From positions 1-58,937 of the forward strand of contig NZ_JMGA01000005.1 in NCBI RefSeq assembly GCF_000765145.1: DNA of 58,937 nt, read 5' to 3'. A model generated the notes under the pieces. The model had not been told where the DNA came from. It ran no database searches and was given only the letters and a program-made list of their open reading frames with translations. This DNA is from Desulfosporosinus sp. HMP52. Lineage in GTDB: Bacteria; Bacillota; Desulfitobacteriia; Desulfitobacteriales; Desulfitobacteriaceae. Shown here piece after piece: positions 43,445-52,859 of the stretch. Position numbers and translations under genes: made by a program. Positions within the stretch are counted from its first letter, which is position 1. Each line of letters begins with the position of its first letter.

Positions 43445-44560
43445 TTAGAGGAGGGCCTCTTCTAAGGGGGTATACATTATGTTAAGTGATTGAGCGACAG
43501 CTTTATAGGTCAACTTACCGTTAATGACATTGACCCCTTTACGTAAGGATCTATTTTCTTGAATTGCTTTAAAATACCCCTTATTAACAATCTCAAGTGC
43601 ATACCCAAGGGTTACATTAGTCAGAGCAAAGGTTGATGTTCGAGCAACTGCTCCGGCAATATTGGGAACCGCATAATGAACAACACCATATTTAATAAAA
43701 GTGGGATCATCATGAGTTGTAACACGATCAATAGTCGCAATACTTCCCCCTTGGTCAATTGCAACATCAACGATAACACTGCCTGGTGACATTGCTTGAA
43801 CCATATCTTCAGTAACTAAGTGCGGCGCCCGGGCACCTGGAATAAGTACAGCGCCAACGAGCAAATCGGCTTTAGCAACACTGTTGGCAATATTGAACGG
43901 GTTAGACGCTAAAGTTCTAACTCTGCCGTTAAACATTTCATCAATGTCTCTTAGTCTTTGGGTACTCTTTTCCACAATTGTAACTCCTGCACCTAGGCCA
44001 ATAGCCATCCTGGCTGCATTCGTTCCAACAATTCCCCCTCCAATGATGGTTACATTAGCAGGTGTTACTCCAGGAACTCCTCCTAGTAGGACTCCCTTGC
44101 CACCTTTGGGTTTTTCTAACAATTCAGCTCCAATTTGTATTGACATACGACCTGCTACTTCACTCATCGGAATAAGCAAAGGCAGTGACCCATTATCTAA
44201 TTGAATGGTTTCGTAGGCTATGGCGACGACTTGTTTCTCCATGAGCATCTTGGTTAATTCCGGTTCTTTAGCTAGATGCAAATAAGTAAATAGAATTTGT
44301 CCCTTTTTAAAATACCCATATTCTTCTTGAACCGGTTCCTTAACCTTAATGATCATATCAGCTGTCCAAACTTCTTCGGCTGAATCAACGATCTGAGCAC
44401 CAGCATCCATATACTGTTGATCGGTAATGCCACTTCCTTCTCCAGCTTCCTTTTCTACGAATACTTTGTGCCCAGTTAAAGTAAACGCGTGGACTCCTGC
44501 CGGAGTAATAGCTACACGACTCTCATTGTTTTTAACCTCTTTCGGTACTCCAATCAGCAT
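43445..44560 (-). CDS. ald: alanine dehydrogenase
   Basis: 371 aa, NAD-dependent interconversion of L-alanine and pyruvate. N-terminal signature [33 protein letters not shown], the nucleotide-binding [20 protein letters not shown], and the NAD-domain end [20 protein letters not shown]. Monocistronic, own terminator. Relevant to sporulating cells because Bacillus Ald is needed for normal sporulation. Confidence 0.95.
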   Translation of the reverse strand: MLIGVPKEVKNNESRVAITPAGVHAFTLTGHKVFVEKEAGEGSGITDQQYMDAGAQIVDSAEEVWTADMIIKVKEPVQEEYGYFKKGQILFTYLHLAKEPELTKMLMEKQVVAIAYETIQLDNGSLPLLIPMSEVAGRMSIQIGAELLEKPKGGKGVLLGGVPGVTPANVTIIGGGIVGTNAARMAIGLGAGVTIVEKSTQRLRDIDEMFNGRVRTLASNPFNIANSVAKADLLVGAVLIPGARAPHLVTEDMVQAMSPGSVIVDVAIDQGGSIATIDRVTTHDDPTFIKYGVVHYAVPNIAGAVARTSTFALTNVTLGYALEIVNKGYFKAIQENRSLRKGVNVINGKLTYKAVAQSLNIMYTPLEEALL

Positions 44561-44709
44561 GATTAAACCTCCATCTCACTCATTAGCCTTTTATCCGATG
44601 ACTACTTGATAGTTGTATTATAATGCAACTCTTGTCCCGATAGCAAGCCTTGAAATCTGCAGCGTCCTAGAATTGCCCATATGTTAACCTTGGTATCTAA
44701 TAATAACAC

Positions 44710-45309
44710 TTAAAGATGGAAAAAGCGCAAACCAAGGATTGAAAAATATCCTTGCGCAACTCCAACTGCAACAGCCCCCACAGATACAAAGGCAGCGGCT
44801 GCAGTATAATATAAAAACTCCCTTCTTAAAGACTCTCCTCTAGCTTTACCACGGAGTAATAGAAACGAAAAGATTGTAGCTAACCCCGCCCCAAGAAGCA
44901 ATAAAGGAATAGAGAATATTGTTGGTACAAACATAGTCGTTAATACCAGAGCGATTCCTAGCGTGCCTTTGGCACCAATAATAAAACTAATTGTAAAGCC
45001 TAAAATGAATCCTCGAGTAAAAACAATCAAATAGATTAATGGCGCACCAATAATCGTAAGCCCTAAGATCCAAATTCCAGCCATCATAATGAACATATCC
45101 CTGGCCAACTGTCCGAGAAAAGCAGGCTCAAATGTTGTTGGTTGGCTTTTCAAAAGTGTCTCCAAAAAATTGCCTAATTGAGAGGTTTCGGAAACTCCTA
45201 AAGCATTAACCCCTACTCCCCCAAAAACCATACCTGCAAGATAAACACTGGAAAGCGTAAGATAAATAACCCAATATTGCCGAATGTGTTCGCCAAGCTG
45301 TTTCCACAT
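44710..45309 (-). CDS. spoIIM: stage II sporulation protein M
   Basis: Membrane protein of 199 aa with five helices, DUF95/SpoIIM family; part of the SpoIIDMP machine that thins septal peptidoglycan in engulfment. YWVIYLTLSSVYLAGMVFGG, FLGQLARDMFIMMAGIWILG and VFTRGFILGFTISFIIGAKG are typical. Same neighbourhood as in Bacillus (near xerD and ald-type genes). Downstream of endoQ-like gene by 31 bp. Confidence 0.93.
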   Translation of the reverse strand: MWKQLGEHIRQYWVIYLTLSSVYLAGMVFGGVGVNALGVSETSQLGNFLETLLKSQPTTFEPAFLGQLARDMFIMMAGIWILGLTIIGAPLIYLIVFTRGFILGFTISFIIGAKGTLGIALVLTTMFVPTIFSIPLLLLGAGLATIFSFLLLRGKARGESLRREFLYYTAAAAFVSVGAVAVGVAQGYFSILGLRFFHL

Positions 45310-45340
45310 ACTTTATCCCTCCCCTAGCCCCTAAAAGATT

Positions 45341-46510
45341 TTATTCCATAGGATGGGAAAGTATGTCCACAACTCTGCCAAATAGTCCACCACCACCCGC
45401 ATCTACTACTAATTCTCCATGGCGTGCTTTAATTATCCAAGCCGCGACTTTTTCACCCGCAATGGACTGCAATTCTTCAAATTCAACTTGATGCAAAATA
45501 GCCATTTCCGTACCAAAGGCCTTTAATAAACGCTCATACATTTTAGCTCCAATTCCAGGGAGCTGCCTCAAGGGAACTTGATGAACATAAGTTGAAACAT
45601 CATGTTTACCGATTGGACGGTCAGCTATACTTAATAAGCGATCTAAGACCCCCATAACCACCTGTCGGCTTCCGCATCTCGGACATGTCAGCTGTGGGGC
45701 TGGATTATGAACTATTTTTTCACAAGTCAAACAATAGGTTCGATGATATTTCCCAATTTTCGGGGGCAAGCCATAATTTCGAACCACCCCTTTGGTTTTT
45801 CCACTGACCAAATCCAACAATCCTCCAAAAGAGAGATCAGTCCGGGTGAGTGAGTTGTACTCTCGGGCAATATTAGGCAGAGAGTGAGCATCAGAGTTAC
45901 TGAACATTACCATTGAATCAAGTTCGCTAATGCTCTCAGCCATACTTCGATCAGCACTAAGGCCAATTTCTATAGCATTAGGCAAGGTTGGCAGAACATC
46001 TCTTAAGCGCCGACAACAATTTCCGTAAATACCCTTATGGGGTGTGAAAACATGGGCTGGAAACCAGATTCCCTCTGCCTTGCTAACAGCTTCTAACCAT
46101 AAATCGATTGGAAGGTGGCCTTTCTGGGTACTTAACTGCCAGTTCTTAAGGCAACTTTTTATAGAGCGAACATAGTGTTCTACTTGCTCGATATATGGGA
46201 AATAGGCCAATAAATGAGCGTTCCCTTCTCCCACCTGTAATTCAATTTCATGTCCTGGAACCAGTACTAAACCTTTACATGAATATCCTCCCCTTGAAAG
46301 GGGTTTCAGATCCCCAGAGGCGAGTAAGGCCTTGTAATCCCCTTGGACGCCTGGGGAATGAGAATCTACAATCCCAACTAAGGAGAGCCCCTTTACTTCT
46401 CTGGCTACACGAATAATATTGGGTAGTGTTAATGACTTTGCCCCAGTGACTTTCACACATTTCCCATCCAGGCTTTGACCGATATGAATGTGCAGATCTG
46501 CAAAGACCAT
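45341..46510 (-). CDS. endonuclease Q-like PHP-domain DNA repair protein
   Basis: 389 aa from the ATG at 46510; a TTG just before is possible. PHP domain with metal site FADLHIHIGQ and VDSHSPGVQGDYKALL, VPGHEIELQVGEG, and FSNSDAHSLPNI. Then a zinc ribbon-like CLTCEKIVHNPAPQLTCPRC and a helix-hairpin-helix LPGIGAKMYERLLKAFGTE. Family members nick DNA at deaminated bases (uracil, hypoxanthine). The gene overlaps the nudF stop codon (TGATG), so translation is coupled to that Nudix hydrolase. Confidence 0.82.
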   Translation of the reverse strand: MVFADLHIHIGQSLDGKCVKVTGAKSLTLPNIIRVAREVKGLSLVGIVDSHSPGVQGDYKALLASGDLKPLSRGGYSCKGLVLVPGHEIELQVGEGNAHLLAYFPYIEQVEHYVRSIKSCLKNWQLSTQKGHLPIDLWLEAVSKAEGIWFPAHVFTPHKGIYGNCCRRLRDVLPTLPNAIEIGLSADRSMAESISELDSMVMFSNSDAHSLPNIAREYNSLTRTDLSFGGLLDLVSGKTKGVVRNYGLPPKIGKYHRTYCLTCEKIVHNPAPQLTCPRCGSRQVVMGVLDRLLSIADRPIGKHDVSTYVHQVPLRQLPGIGAKMYERLLKAFGTEMAILHQVEFEELQSIAGEKVAAWIIKARHGELVVDAGGGGLFGRVVDILSHPME

Positions 46511-47043
46511 CAAATTTGACCTTGAAGAAGCAGTATCCCAAGAATCGTTTTGGCATCTTTGAACAGGTTCTGCCGCGCCATTTGCACTGCTTTATCCCAG
46601 GGAATTCTTTCTACTTTTAAAAATTCGTCTTCATCCGGTTTTAGGGGATCCCAAATTAAATCTCGAGCCAAGAATAAATGCATAACCTCGTCCGTAAACC
46701 CCGGCGTGGTATAAAAGGTACTAACACCTTCCATACTGCCTCTATAACCTGTTTCTTCACGAAGTTCCCGTTCAGCACATTCCAGGGGAGATTCATTAGC
46801 ATCCAGTTTTCCTGCAGGGATTTCTAAAGTCTCTTGAGCAATTGCATATCGATATTGACGCACCAAAAGTATTTCTTGATCCAATACAGCAATTACGCCC
46901 ACAGCGCCTGGATGTCTTACCACCTCACGCGTTGACACATGCCCATTTGGCAAGAGCACAGAATCCCGTTCAACTCGAATTATGCGCCCCTCTAATATAA
47001 CTTCCCCCTCTAAGCATTCTTCCAGTAAATTGTCCTTTTCCAA
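46510..47043 (-). CDS. nudF: ADP-ribose pyrophosphatase, Nudix family
   Basis: 177 aa. The Nudix box GKLDANESPLECAERELREE then TGY fits GX5EX7REUXEEXGU. YRYAIAQETLEIPAGKL and FYTTPGFTDEVMHLFLARDL are ADP-ribose pyrophosphatase features. Hydrolyses ADP-ribose to AMP and ribose 5-phosphate. Start ATG is followed directly by the acidic N terminus; the stop codon overlaps the endoQ-like start. Confidence 0.9.
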   Translation of the reverse strand: MEKDNLLEECLEGEVILEGRIIRVERDSVLLPNGHVSTREVVRHPGAVGVIAVLDQEILLVRQYRYAIAQETLEIPAGKLDANESPLECAERELREETGYRGSMEGVSTFYTTPGFTDEVMHLFLARDLIWDPLKPDEDEFLKVERIPWDKAVQMARQNLFKDAKTILGILLLQGQI

Positions 47044-47262
47044 TAATTACTCTCCCTCTCTTATTCCTTTAATCCATCTTACCCTATATTTCAGCGTAAA
47101 ATTCAACATGTTAGAGGCATTATAAGCATCCGTTTGATCCTCTCCAAATGCTTTATAAACCATCTTGAATAAGAAAAATACTAACTCTTTTTAACTAAAG
47201 TTTAAAAGATTTAGTATTCTCTCATGCAAATTATTACCCGCTATTTACTCTTGCGTCCTAAC

Positions 47263-48141
47263 CTAGTACATTATCGACATCCGCAGTTTGTCAGCAACCA
47301 TTGCTACAAACTCCGAATTTGTCGGTTTACCCCGATCCACATTAATGGTATAGCCAAAAAAGCGATTCATGAAATCGACATTTCCCCGATCCCAAGCCAA
47401 TTCAATGGCATGACGAATGGCTCGTTCAACTCGACTTGGAGTTGTCTGATATTTTACGGCAATCATTGGATAGAGCTCTTTGGTCACCGCCCCCAGCAGG
47501 GATACATCAGTAACTACATTTACGATTGCATCTCGTAAATACTGGTACCCTTTGACATGGGCTGGTACACCCATTTGGTGAATCATTCTGGTAACTTCTA
47601 CTTCGAGATTTTTCGAAGTAGGTGGTAAAATTCCGGTGGAAATCTGTGAACTTGAACTTAAATTCAGATTATTGTTAGACGCTGTATTAATATTAGGATT
47701 TGTAGTAGCGCTCGAATTCATGGCACCTGCTCTGTTGCCATTGGAAGCACTATTTAGGGTACTAGAAAAATCATCTTGTAATTGACGAATTCGTTTCCCC
47801 AGAATTTCTAAATCAAAGGGTTTCAAAATGTAATAATTTGCACCAAGACTGACAGCCCGCTGAGTCATCGATTCCTGCCCAAAAGCAGTCAAGATAATAA
47901 TCTTAGGTCTAAGGGATGCATTTTGAAGTTTTTCCAATACACCTAATCCATCAAGATGGGGCATTATGATATCTAATAGCACAACATGAGGTTCTTCCCG
48001 AGAAATTAATTCTAGAGCCTCATTTCCATGATATGCTACCCCTACAAGGCTCATATCCTCCTGACGTTCAATATATTCCTTGACCACCTCGACAAATTCT
48101 CGGTTGTCATCTGCTAATAAGACACGTATAGGCCTTTGCAT
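47263..48141 (-). CDS. spo0A: sporulation master regulator Spo0A
   Basis: 292 aa. Receiver domain with D11-D12, phosphoacceptor D57 in [21 protein letters not shown]85 and K107. Residues about 130-175 form an Asn/Ser-rich linker of low complexity, longer than in Bacillus (267 aa total). The Spo0A DNA-binding domain follows: [40 protein letters not shown] and [17 protein letters not shown] 0A-box-like TGTCGAA and a sigma-H-like promoter lie upstream. It starts sporulation when phosphorylated. Confidence 0.97.
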   Translation of the reverse strand: MQRPIRVLLADDNREFVEVVKEYIERQEDMSLVGVAYHGNEALELISREEPHVVLLDIIMPHLDGLGVLEKLQNASLRPKIIILTAFGQESMTQRAVSLGANYYILKPFDLEILGKRIRQLQDDFSSTLNSASNGNRAGAMNSSATTNPNINTASNNNLNLSSSSQISTGILPPTSKNLEVEVTRMIHQMGVPAHVKGYQYLRDAIVNVVTDVSLLGAVTKELYPMIAVKYQTTPSRVERAIRHAIELAWDRGNVDFMNRFFGYTINVDRGKPTNSEFVAMVADKLRMSIMY

Positions 48142-48179
48142 TTCCCAGGATCCCCCTCATTCGCCGCTTTCAGTTTATA

Positions 48180-48205
48180 TTTTCGACAACTGTTTTAATA
48201 CTCCT
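48180..48205 (-). promoter_or_regulatory. 0A box and sigma-H-like promoter of spo0A
   Basis: Minus strand TTGTCGAAAA (48189-48180) contains the 0A-box core TGTCGAA. The same segment reads as a sigma-H promoter: AGGAGTA (48205-48199), 11-nt spacer, GTCGAAA (48187-48181). Autoregulation by Spo0A~P is therefore likely, as in Bacillus. Confidence 0.5.
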
Positions 48206-48249
48206 GCTTTTCAAGCGAGAAATTTAACTTTTTATTTCGAAATTGAATC

Positions 48250-48272
48250 AGAGCAGCCGAAATGGCTGCTCT
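48250..48272 (-). terminator. hairpin between spoIVB and spo0A
   Basis: Perfect stem AGAGCAGCC/GGCTGCTCT with a 5-nt loop, about 20 bp past the spoIVB stop codon. The U tract on the minus strand is weak (GATTCAATTT). Confidence 0.6.
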
Positions 48273-48291
48273 AAAAATATTTAATTGACAC

Positions 48292-49554
48292 TTAAGCCGC
48301 TTCCTGTTTACCGGGCATGGAGCTGTCATTGATCATGTTCTGAATAAAAACTCCATACCCTCGTTGTGCGTCATTCACAAAGACATGAGTTACTGCTCCA
48401 ATTAGCTTGCCATCCTGCACAATTGGACTTCCGCTCATTCCTTGAATGATGCCGCCTGTAACTTCTAGCAGTCTGGGATCGGTTACTCTAATAATCATAT
48501 TTTTACTGTCTGTTCGATTATGCATAACTCGATCGATATTAACAGTAAACTCCTCAATCTTTTCTCCTTTTATTACCGTATATATTTTTGCGGGGCCGAC
48601 TTTCACATCTGATTCCCATCCAACCGGAATGGCTTCCTTGAAATAAGGATTTTCAACTTGTCCATTCATTTTACCAAAAATACCTGTCATAGTATTTTTT
48701 TCGATAGTTCCACTAAAACTAGAGTTGGGAACAAAGGAACCGATTTTCTCACCCGGATGACCACGTTTCCCCTTTTCAATAGCGTAAATTGTTGAGGCTA
48801 TTACCTTTCCATTATAAACTTCTATCTTCTGATTAGTATCTGCGTCGGTAATTACATGACCTAACGCACCATATAAATTATTTGCCGGGTTTATAAAGGA
48901 TAAGGTTCCGACACCTGCAGCTTCATCGCGAACAAATAAGCCCATTCTATACCTTCCGGTCTCAACACAATAAATAGGAGTGACTACTTTTTCAACCATT
49001 TGGTCTTGATGTTTAAACAATACTGTTGCGGTTCCTTTTTGTTTACCTGCAGCATCAATTGCATTGGATACCTCTTGGTCTGTTTTAACGTCTTGGTTTT
49101 CAATTTTCAACAAAATATCTCCTACTTGAATCCCAGCATCTTTGGCAGGAAAAGAATTCTTTCCATTCTTATCAACTACCGGAGCCTGTCCTACTACCAT
49201 AACTCCTTTTGTCTGCAAGGTAACACCAATCGATTGGCCTCCTGGAATTAATGACATAGGACTCATTACTTCAACTTCTCCCGTCTTTAAGGGAAAGATA
49301 CCAAATAGCTTATAAGCTATATCTAGCTTTTGAGAAACCTGTGAATTAGATAAACTTGAAGAAGAAGCAGAAACAGATGAAGTTTTTTCAATTCGAATAA
49401 CTTTTGACCAAATTCCACTGACACTTGGCTCTACTTGACTAACTTGAGCTTGATGCATTTGAGGCAATTCTACTAATAGTTGAAGGAAGGTGCAATACAA
49501 GAGACTGATCACTAATAATACACTTCTTTTTTTCACTCTCTTATCATCCTCCAC
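48292..49554 (-). CDS. spoIVB: SpoIVB signalling serine peptidase
   Basis: 420 aa, forespore-secreted S55 peptidase that activates pro-sigma-K processing. An N-terminal membrane helix (SVLLVISLLYCTFLQLLVEL), a PDZ domain (about 95-200) with AGIQVGDILLKIENQDV, then the peptidase domain with His in LYGALGHVITDADT and the catalytic Ser in GIIQGMSGSPIVQDGKLIGA. The start at 49554 is a GTG; GTG six codons later with GGAGG upstream is an alternative. Upstream of spo0A, as in Bacillus. Confidence 0.93.
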   Translation of the reverse strand: MEDDKRVKKRSVLLVISLLYCTFLQLLVELPQMHQAQVSQVEPSVSGIWSKVIRIEKTSSVSASSSSLSNSQVSQKLDIAYKLFGIFPLKTGEVEVMSPMSLIPGGQSIGVTLQTKGVMVVGQAPVVDKNGKNSFPAKDAGIQVGDILLKIENQDVKTDQEVSNAIDAAGKQKGTATVLFKHQDQMVEKVVTPIYCVETGRYRMGLFVRDEAAGVGTLSFINPANNLYGALGHVITDADTNQKIEVYNGKVIASTIYAIEKGKRGHPGEKIGSFVPNSSFSGTIEKNTMTGIFGKMNGQVENPYFKEAIPVGWESDVKVGPAKIYTVIKGEKIEEFTVNIDRVMHNRTDSKNMIIRVTDPRLLEVTGGIIQGMSGSPIVQDGKLIGAVTHVFVNDAQRGYGVFIQNMINDSSMPGKQEAA

Positions 49555-49730
49555 TCTATTCTCCCCATTTAATCTCCCCTTTTTTCCTCGTTTATAGAGC
49601 GGTCAATATAATAAGTTAGTGAAGTTGTTGCTTCGAAATTCTAATCTTAAATTATCCAAATCACTTCTTTTTCATCCTGACAAATGTGTTCCAGATTCAC
49701 TAAAACAATTCCAAATTAGACAAAATAAAA

Positions 49731-49758
49731 AGATTGCATAATTTTAATTACGCAATCT
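49731..49758 (-). terminator. terminator of recN
   Basis: Stem AGATTGC/GCAATCT with AT-rich inner pairing, followed on the minus strand by TTTTTATTTTG. Confidence 0.75.
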
Positions 49759-49799
49759 CAAAAAAATCTAAGAATGTACCCATACCTCGTACCTCAGGT

Positions 49800-51467
49800 T
49801 TACCCGCGTCCTAATCGCTGCCATAATTCTTGGGCATGTTTACGAGCTATTTCTATTTCTCCGCCTCCGAGCATTCTGGCAAGTTCCTCAATACGCTCAT
49901 TCTCAGATAATATATCAACACGAGTCCGAGTCCTTTCCCCAGTTACTTCCTTTATTATACCATAGTGAGCTTCGGCAAAAGCCGCGACCTGAGCTGCGTG
50001 TGTAATACAGAAAACCTGCTTATTTTGAGCAATCTTGGCCAATTTTTCACCAACTCGGTGAATCGTTCTGCCTCCCACGCCACTGTCTACCTCATCAAAG
50101 ATAAAAGTGCCTACACTTTCGACTCTAGCCAGCAAACTCTTTAAGGCAAGCATCAAACGAGACATTTCTCCGCCCGATGCAACTTTTGCCAAGGGTTTGG
50201 GAGGTTCCCCCAAATTAGCCGAAAAATAGAATTCTGCTGTTTCAAACCCACCTGTGGTAGGCTCGTCATTAGGTGTAAACCGTACTTCAAAACGACTTTT
50301 CTCTAAACCCAAATCAGCAAATTCCAGCGCCAGTCCGTTTTCAATGTTCTTAGCAATTTCATGACGTTTTAAGCTCAGCTGTTTTGCTACTTTTTCATAA
50401 GCTTTGAGGGCTTCTCGCTTTTCTTGATTAATTGTTTCAAATTGTTCCTGAACATGGGTTATCTGATCCAGTTCTTGAAGCATAGTATCCCGCTTAGCTA
50501 AAACTTCTTCAATTGTAGTTCCAAATCTCTTTAGCTTTTTGAGAAGAATCAGTCTCTCTTCAATCTGGTCGAGCCTTCCGGGTTCGAACTCAAAATTATC
50601 ACGATATGCCCGAATTTGTTCAGCCAGATCTTCGGTGGAGTAGTAGATAGATTCGATTTGGTCATAGACATTTAAACTCTCATCTAAGCGATTCAGTTCC
50701 TGCAGGGCTTTACGCACCCGGCCTAGCATATCAAAGACTGATGGCTTGCCAGCAGAGCCTTCATAAAGGGTCTCATAAGCCTCAGAACCCAAACTTGAAA
50801 TTCTCTCTGCATTGCTGAGTCGTTTCCTTTCTTGAGAGAGATTTTCTTCTTCGCCGGGCACCGGATTAACCCGTTCAATCTCCTCAATTTGAAACGCAAG
50901 CACCTCTTCCCGCTTTTGTCGTTCATCTTCTGAGATAGATAAGTCGCGTTCTTTGCGAAGAATCTTTTGGTAGGCTCTGGCAGCTTTACTCACTAAATCA
51001 ACATCACCTTGAAGGCCTCCAAGAGCATCTAAAAGATTTTGGTGGGTGTCAGGGCGAAAGAGAGAAAGATGTTCTATTTGACCGTGAATATCTACAAGCC
51101 CTACACAAAGTGAACGATAGAGAGTCAACGGAATTGACCGGCCTTGAACACGGCAGACGTTTTTTCCCGTAGAGTTTATTTCCCGAAAAAGAAATAACTG
51201 TCCATCTTCAACAGGATAGCCAGCTTCTTCGAGCCTAAGTAGATACTCCGGGGCCAGATCCTCAAAGACACCTTCAATCCGTGCCCGGGATTCCCCGTGC
51301 CGGATGAAATCGATGCTGGCTCTCCCACCTAACAGAACCCCCAAGGCGTCGATTAGCATAGATTTTCCTGCGCCGGTTTCTCCTGTAAACACTGTTAAGC
51401 CCCGACCAAAGTCCATGCGAACAGTCTCCATAAGTCCAAAATTCTCCACGTTAAGCTCCGCGAGCAT
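49800..51467 (-). CDS. recN: DNA repair protein RecN
   Basis: SMC-like ATPase of double-strand-break repair, 555 aa. Walker A is TGETGAGKSMLIDALGVLLG (about residue 29-48), a long coiled-coil middle (about 150-350), ABC signature KVASGGEMSRLMLALKSLLA and Walker B TFIFDEVDSGVGGRT. Last gene of the dxs-tlyA-nadK-argR-recN run; 10 bp after argR. Confidence 0.95.
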   Translation of the reverse strand: MLAELNVENFGLMETVRMDFGRGLTVFTGETGAGKSMLIDALGVLLGGRASIDFIRHGESRARIEGVFEDLAPEYLLRLEEAGYPVEDGQLFLFREINSTGKNVCRVQGRSIPLTLYRSLCVGLVDIHGQIEHLSLFRPDTHQNLLDALGGLQGDVDLVSKAARAYQKILRKERDLSISEDERQKREEVLAFQIEEIERVNPVPGEEENLSQERKRLSNAERISSLGSEAYETLYEGSAGKPSVFDMLGRVRKALQELNRLDESLNVYDQIESIYYSTEDLAEQIRAYRDNFEFEPGRLDQIEERLILLKKLKRFGTTIEEVLAKRDTMLQELDQITHVQEQFETINQEKREALKAYEKVAKQLSLKRHEIAKNIENGLALEFADLGLEKSRFEVRFTPNDEPTTGGFETAEFYFSANLGEPPKPLAKVASGGEMSRLMLALKSLLARVESVGTFIFDEVDSGVGGRTIHRVGEKLAKIAQNKQVFCITHAAQVAAFAEAHYGIIKEVTGERTRTRVDILSENERIEELARMLGGGEIEIARKHAQELWQRLGRG

Positions 51468-51477
51468 AAAATTCCTC

Positions 51478-51930
51478 CTATCCCAGCAAGGCGCTTATCC
51501 TTTCAAGAACCGTCTGAACGGCCTCCTTTGGCTTGATTACCAATAGAATTGTGTCATCTCCTGCAACAGTACCAATAAGCTCTTCCCAGTTGCTGTTATC
51601 CATAATTGCTGCTAAGGCATGAGCGTTTCCGGGTATCGTTCGTATTACAATAAGATTATCTGTGTCATTAATAGACACCATAGCTTCTCTTAATAACCTC
51701 TTCAAACGATCTTGTACGTTCACCGGATGAGCTTCGCTTGGAATTGCATAGCGGTACTCTTCCCCTTGGCTGGGGACTTTTATTAAGCCCATTTCTTTAA
51801 TATCTCTAGATACGGTTGCCTGGGTAACATCAAAGCCGGATAAACGTAGTCTTTCAGCAAGATCCTCCTGAGTATGAATAATTTCCTTAGTAATAAGTTC
51901 TTGAACCTTCATTTGGCGACGTGCTTTCAT
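51478..51930 (-). CDS. argR: arginine repressor
   Basis: 150 aa. N-terminal winged helix with IIHTQEDLAERLRLSGFDVT, QATVSRDIKEMGLIKVPSQG; C-terminal hexamerisation and Arg-binding domain with IRTIPGNAHALAAIMDNSNW and GTVAGDDTILLVIKPKEAV. AAGGAGG seven nt before the ATG. No arginine genes are near; its place before recN is conserved in Firmicutes. Confidence 0.95.
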   Translation of the reverse strand: MKARRQMKVQELITKEIIHTQEDLAERLRLSGFDVTQATVSRDIKEMGLIKVPSQGEEYRYAIPSEAHPVNVQDRLKRLLREAMVSINDTDNLIVIRTIPGNAHALAAIMDNSNWEELIGTVAGDDTILLVIKPKEAVQTVLERISALLG

Positions 51931-51956
51931 ACTCTAGCCTCCTTTCACGAAAGTGT

Positions 51957-51977
51957 GAGGTTGCTTGACGCAACCTC
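51957..51977 (-). terminator. hairpin after nadK
   Basis: Perfect 8-bp stem GAGGTTGC/GCAACCTC with 5-nt loop downstream of nadK, ACACTTTCG on the minus strand after it. The weak U tract suggests partial read-through into argR-recN. Confidence 0.5.
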
Positions 51978-52035
51978 CAATCCCGCTTATACAATCTGAA
52001 TTTATGCCTGGAGCATCGACATCACACCTTGATTT

Positions 52036-52854
52036 TTAATCATGCCAACGATCTCTTAACTTCTCTCGAACAACCTGCGGGAAACTACGAGTGCCTATTC
52101 GAATCAATAAAGCTTTTGTTGGCGCAGTTTTGATGACAACTGCTTGATCTGCATAAATTAAGGTGCTTTGTCTGCCATCAAAGGTCACTACACATTTTTC
52201 TCCATTAGCCAAGAGGATTTTTATTTCTTCTTCATCTGAAACAAGCATAGGCCGAGCAGATAAAGAATGTGCAGCTAAAGGGGTCAATAAAATTGCTTGA
52301 ACATTTGGACTGACAATTGGCCCTCCGGCAGAAAGTGAATAGGCTGTGGATCCTGTTGGCGTAGAGATTATCAAGCCGTCGGCAGGATAACTGACGGAAG
52401 GTTCTCCGGAAAGGTTTGCTTGCAATGTAATGATTCCATCACTGCCTGCTCTGGAAAAAACCACATCGTTTAATACCCTGTAGGAAGCACCGTCTTGACC
52501 GCCGCCGTTAATAACTACATTAAACATCAAACGCTCTTGAATTTGATATTCTTGCCGCAGAAGTTTTTCCAAAGCGCTGTAGACTTCTTCCCGTTCAATT
52601 TCACAGAGAAAACCCAGTTTTCCGAAATTCACTCCCATCACAGGGATTCCATAGGTGGAAGCTTCTCGGGCTGCCTGGAGAAGAGTACCATCCCCTCCCA
52701 GAGATATTAGAAACTCTATCTTGTGCTTAATAATATCTTCCCACTCGGTTAAAACCTGCCAACCACGAGCTTGAAACCAATCCTCAATCTTGACCGCTAA
52801 GGTCAGGGCTTCCGGTTTACTCATATTACGCCACAAACCAACAATTTTTTGCAT
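52036..52854 (-). CDS. nadK: NAD kinase
   Basis: 272 aa from the ATG at 52854. Phosphorylates NAD to NADP. GGDGTLLQAAREASTYGIPV (catalytic Asp), VNFGKLGFLCEI, VLNDVVFSRAGSDGI, and PTGSTAYSLSAGGPIVSPNV are the family motifs. The start lies 5 bp after the tlyA stop codon. A frame extended upstream to 52914 would overlap tlyA and lacks a better ribosome site. Confidence 0.94.
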   Translation of the reverse strand: MQKIVGLWRNMSKPEALTLAVKIEDWFQARGWQVLTEWEDIIKHKIEFLISLGGDGTLLQAAREASTYGIPVMGVNFGKLGFLCEIEREEVYSALEKLLRQEYQIQERLMFNVVINGGGQDGASYRVLNDVVFSRAGSDGIITLQANLSGEPSVSYPADGLIISTPTGSTAYSLSAGGPIVSPNVQAILLTPLAAHSLSARPMLVSDEEEIKILLANGEKCVVTFDGRQSTLIYADQAVVIKTAPTKALLIRIGTRSFPQVVREKLRDRWHD

Positions 52855-52859
52855 AGATA

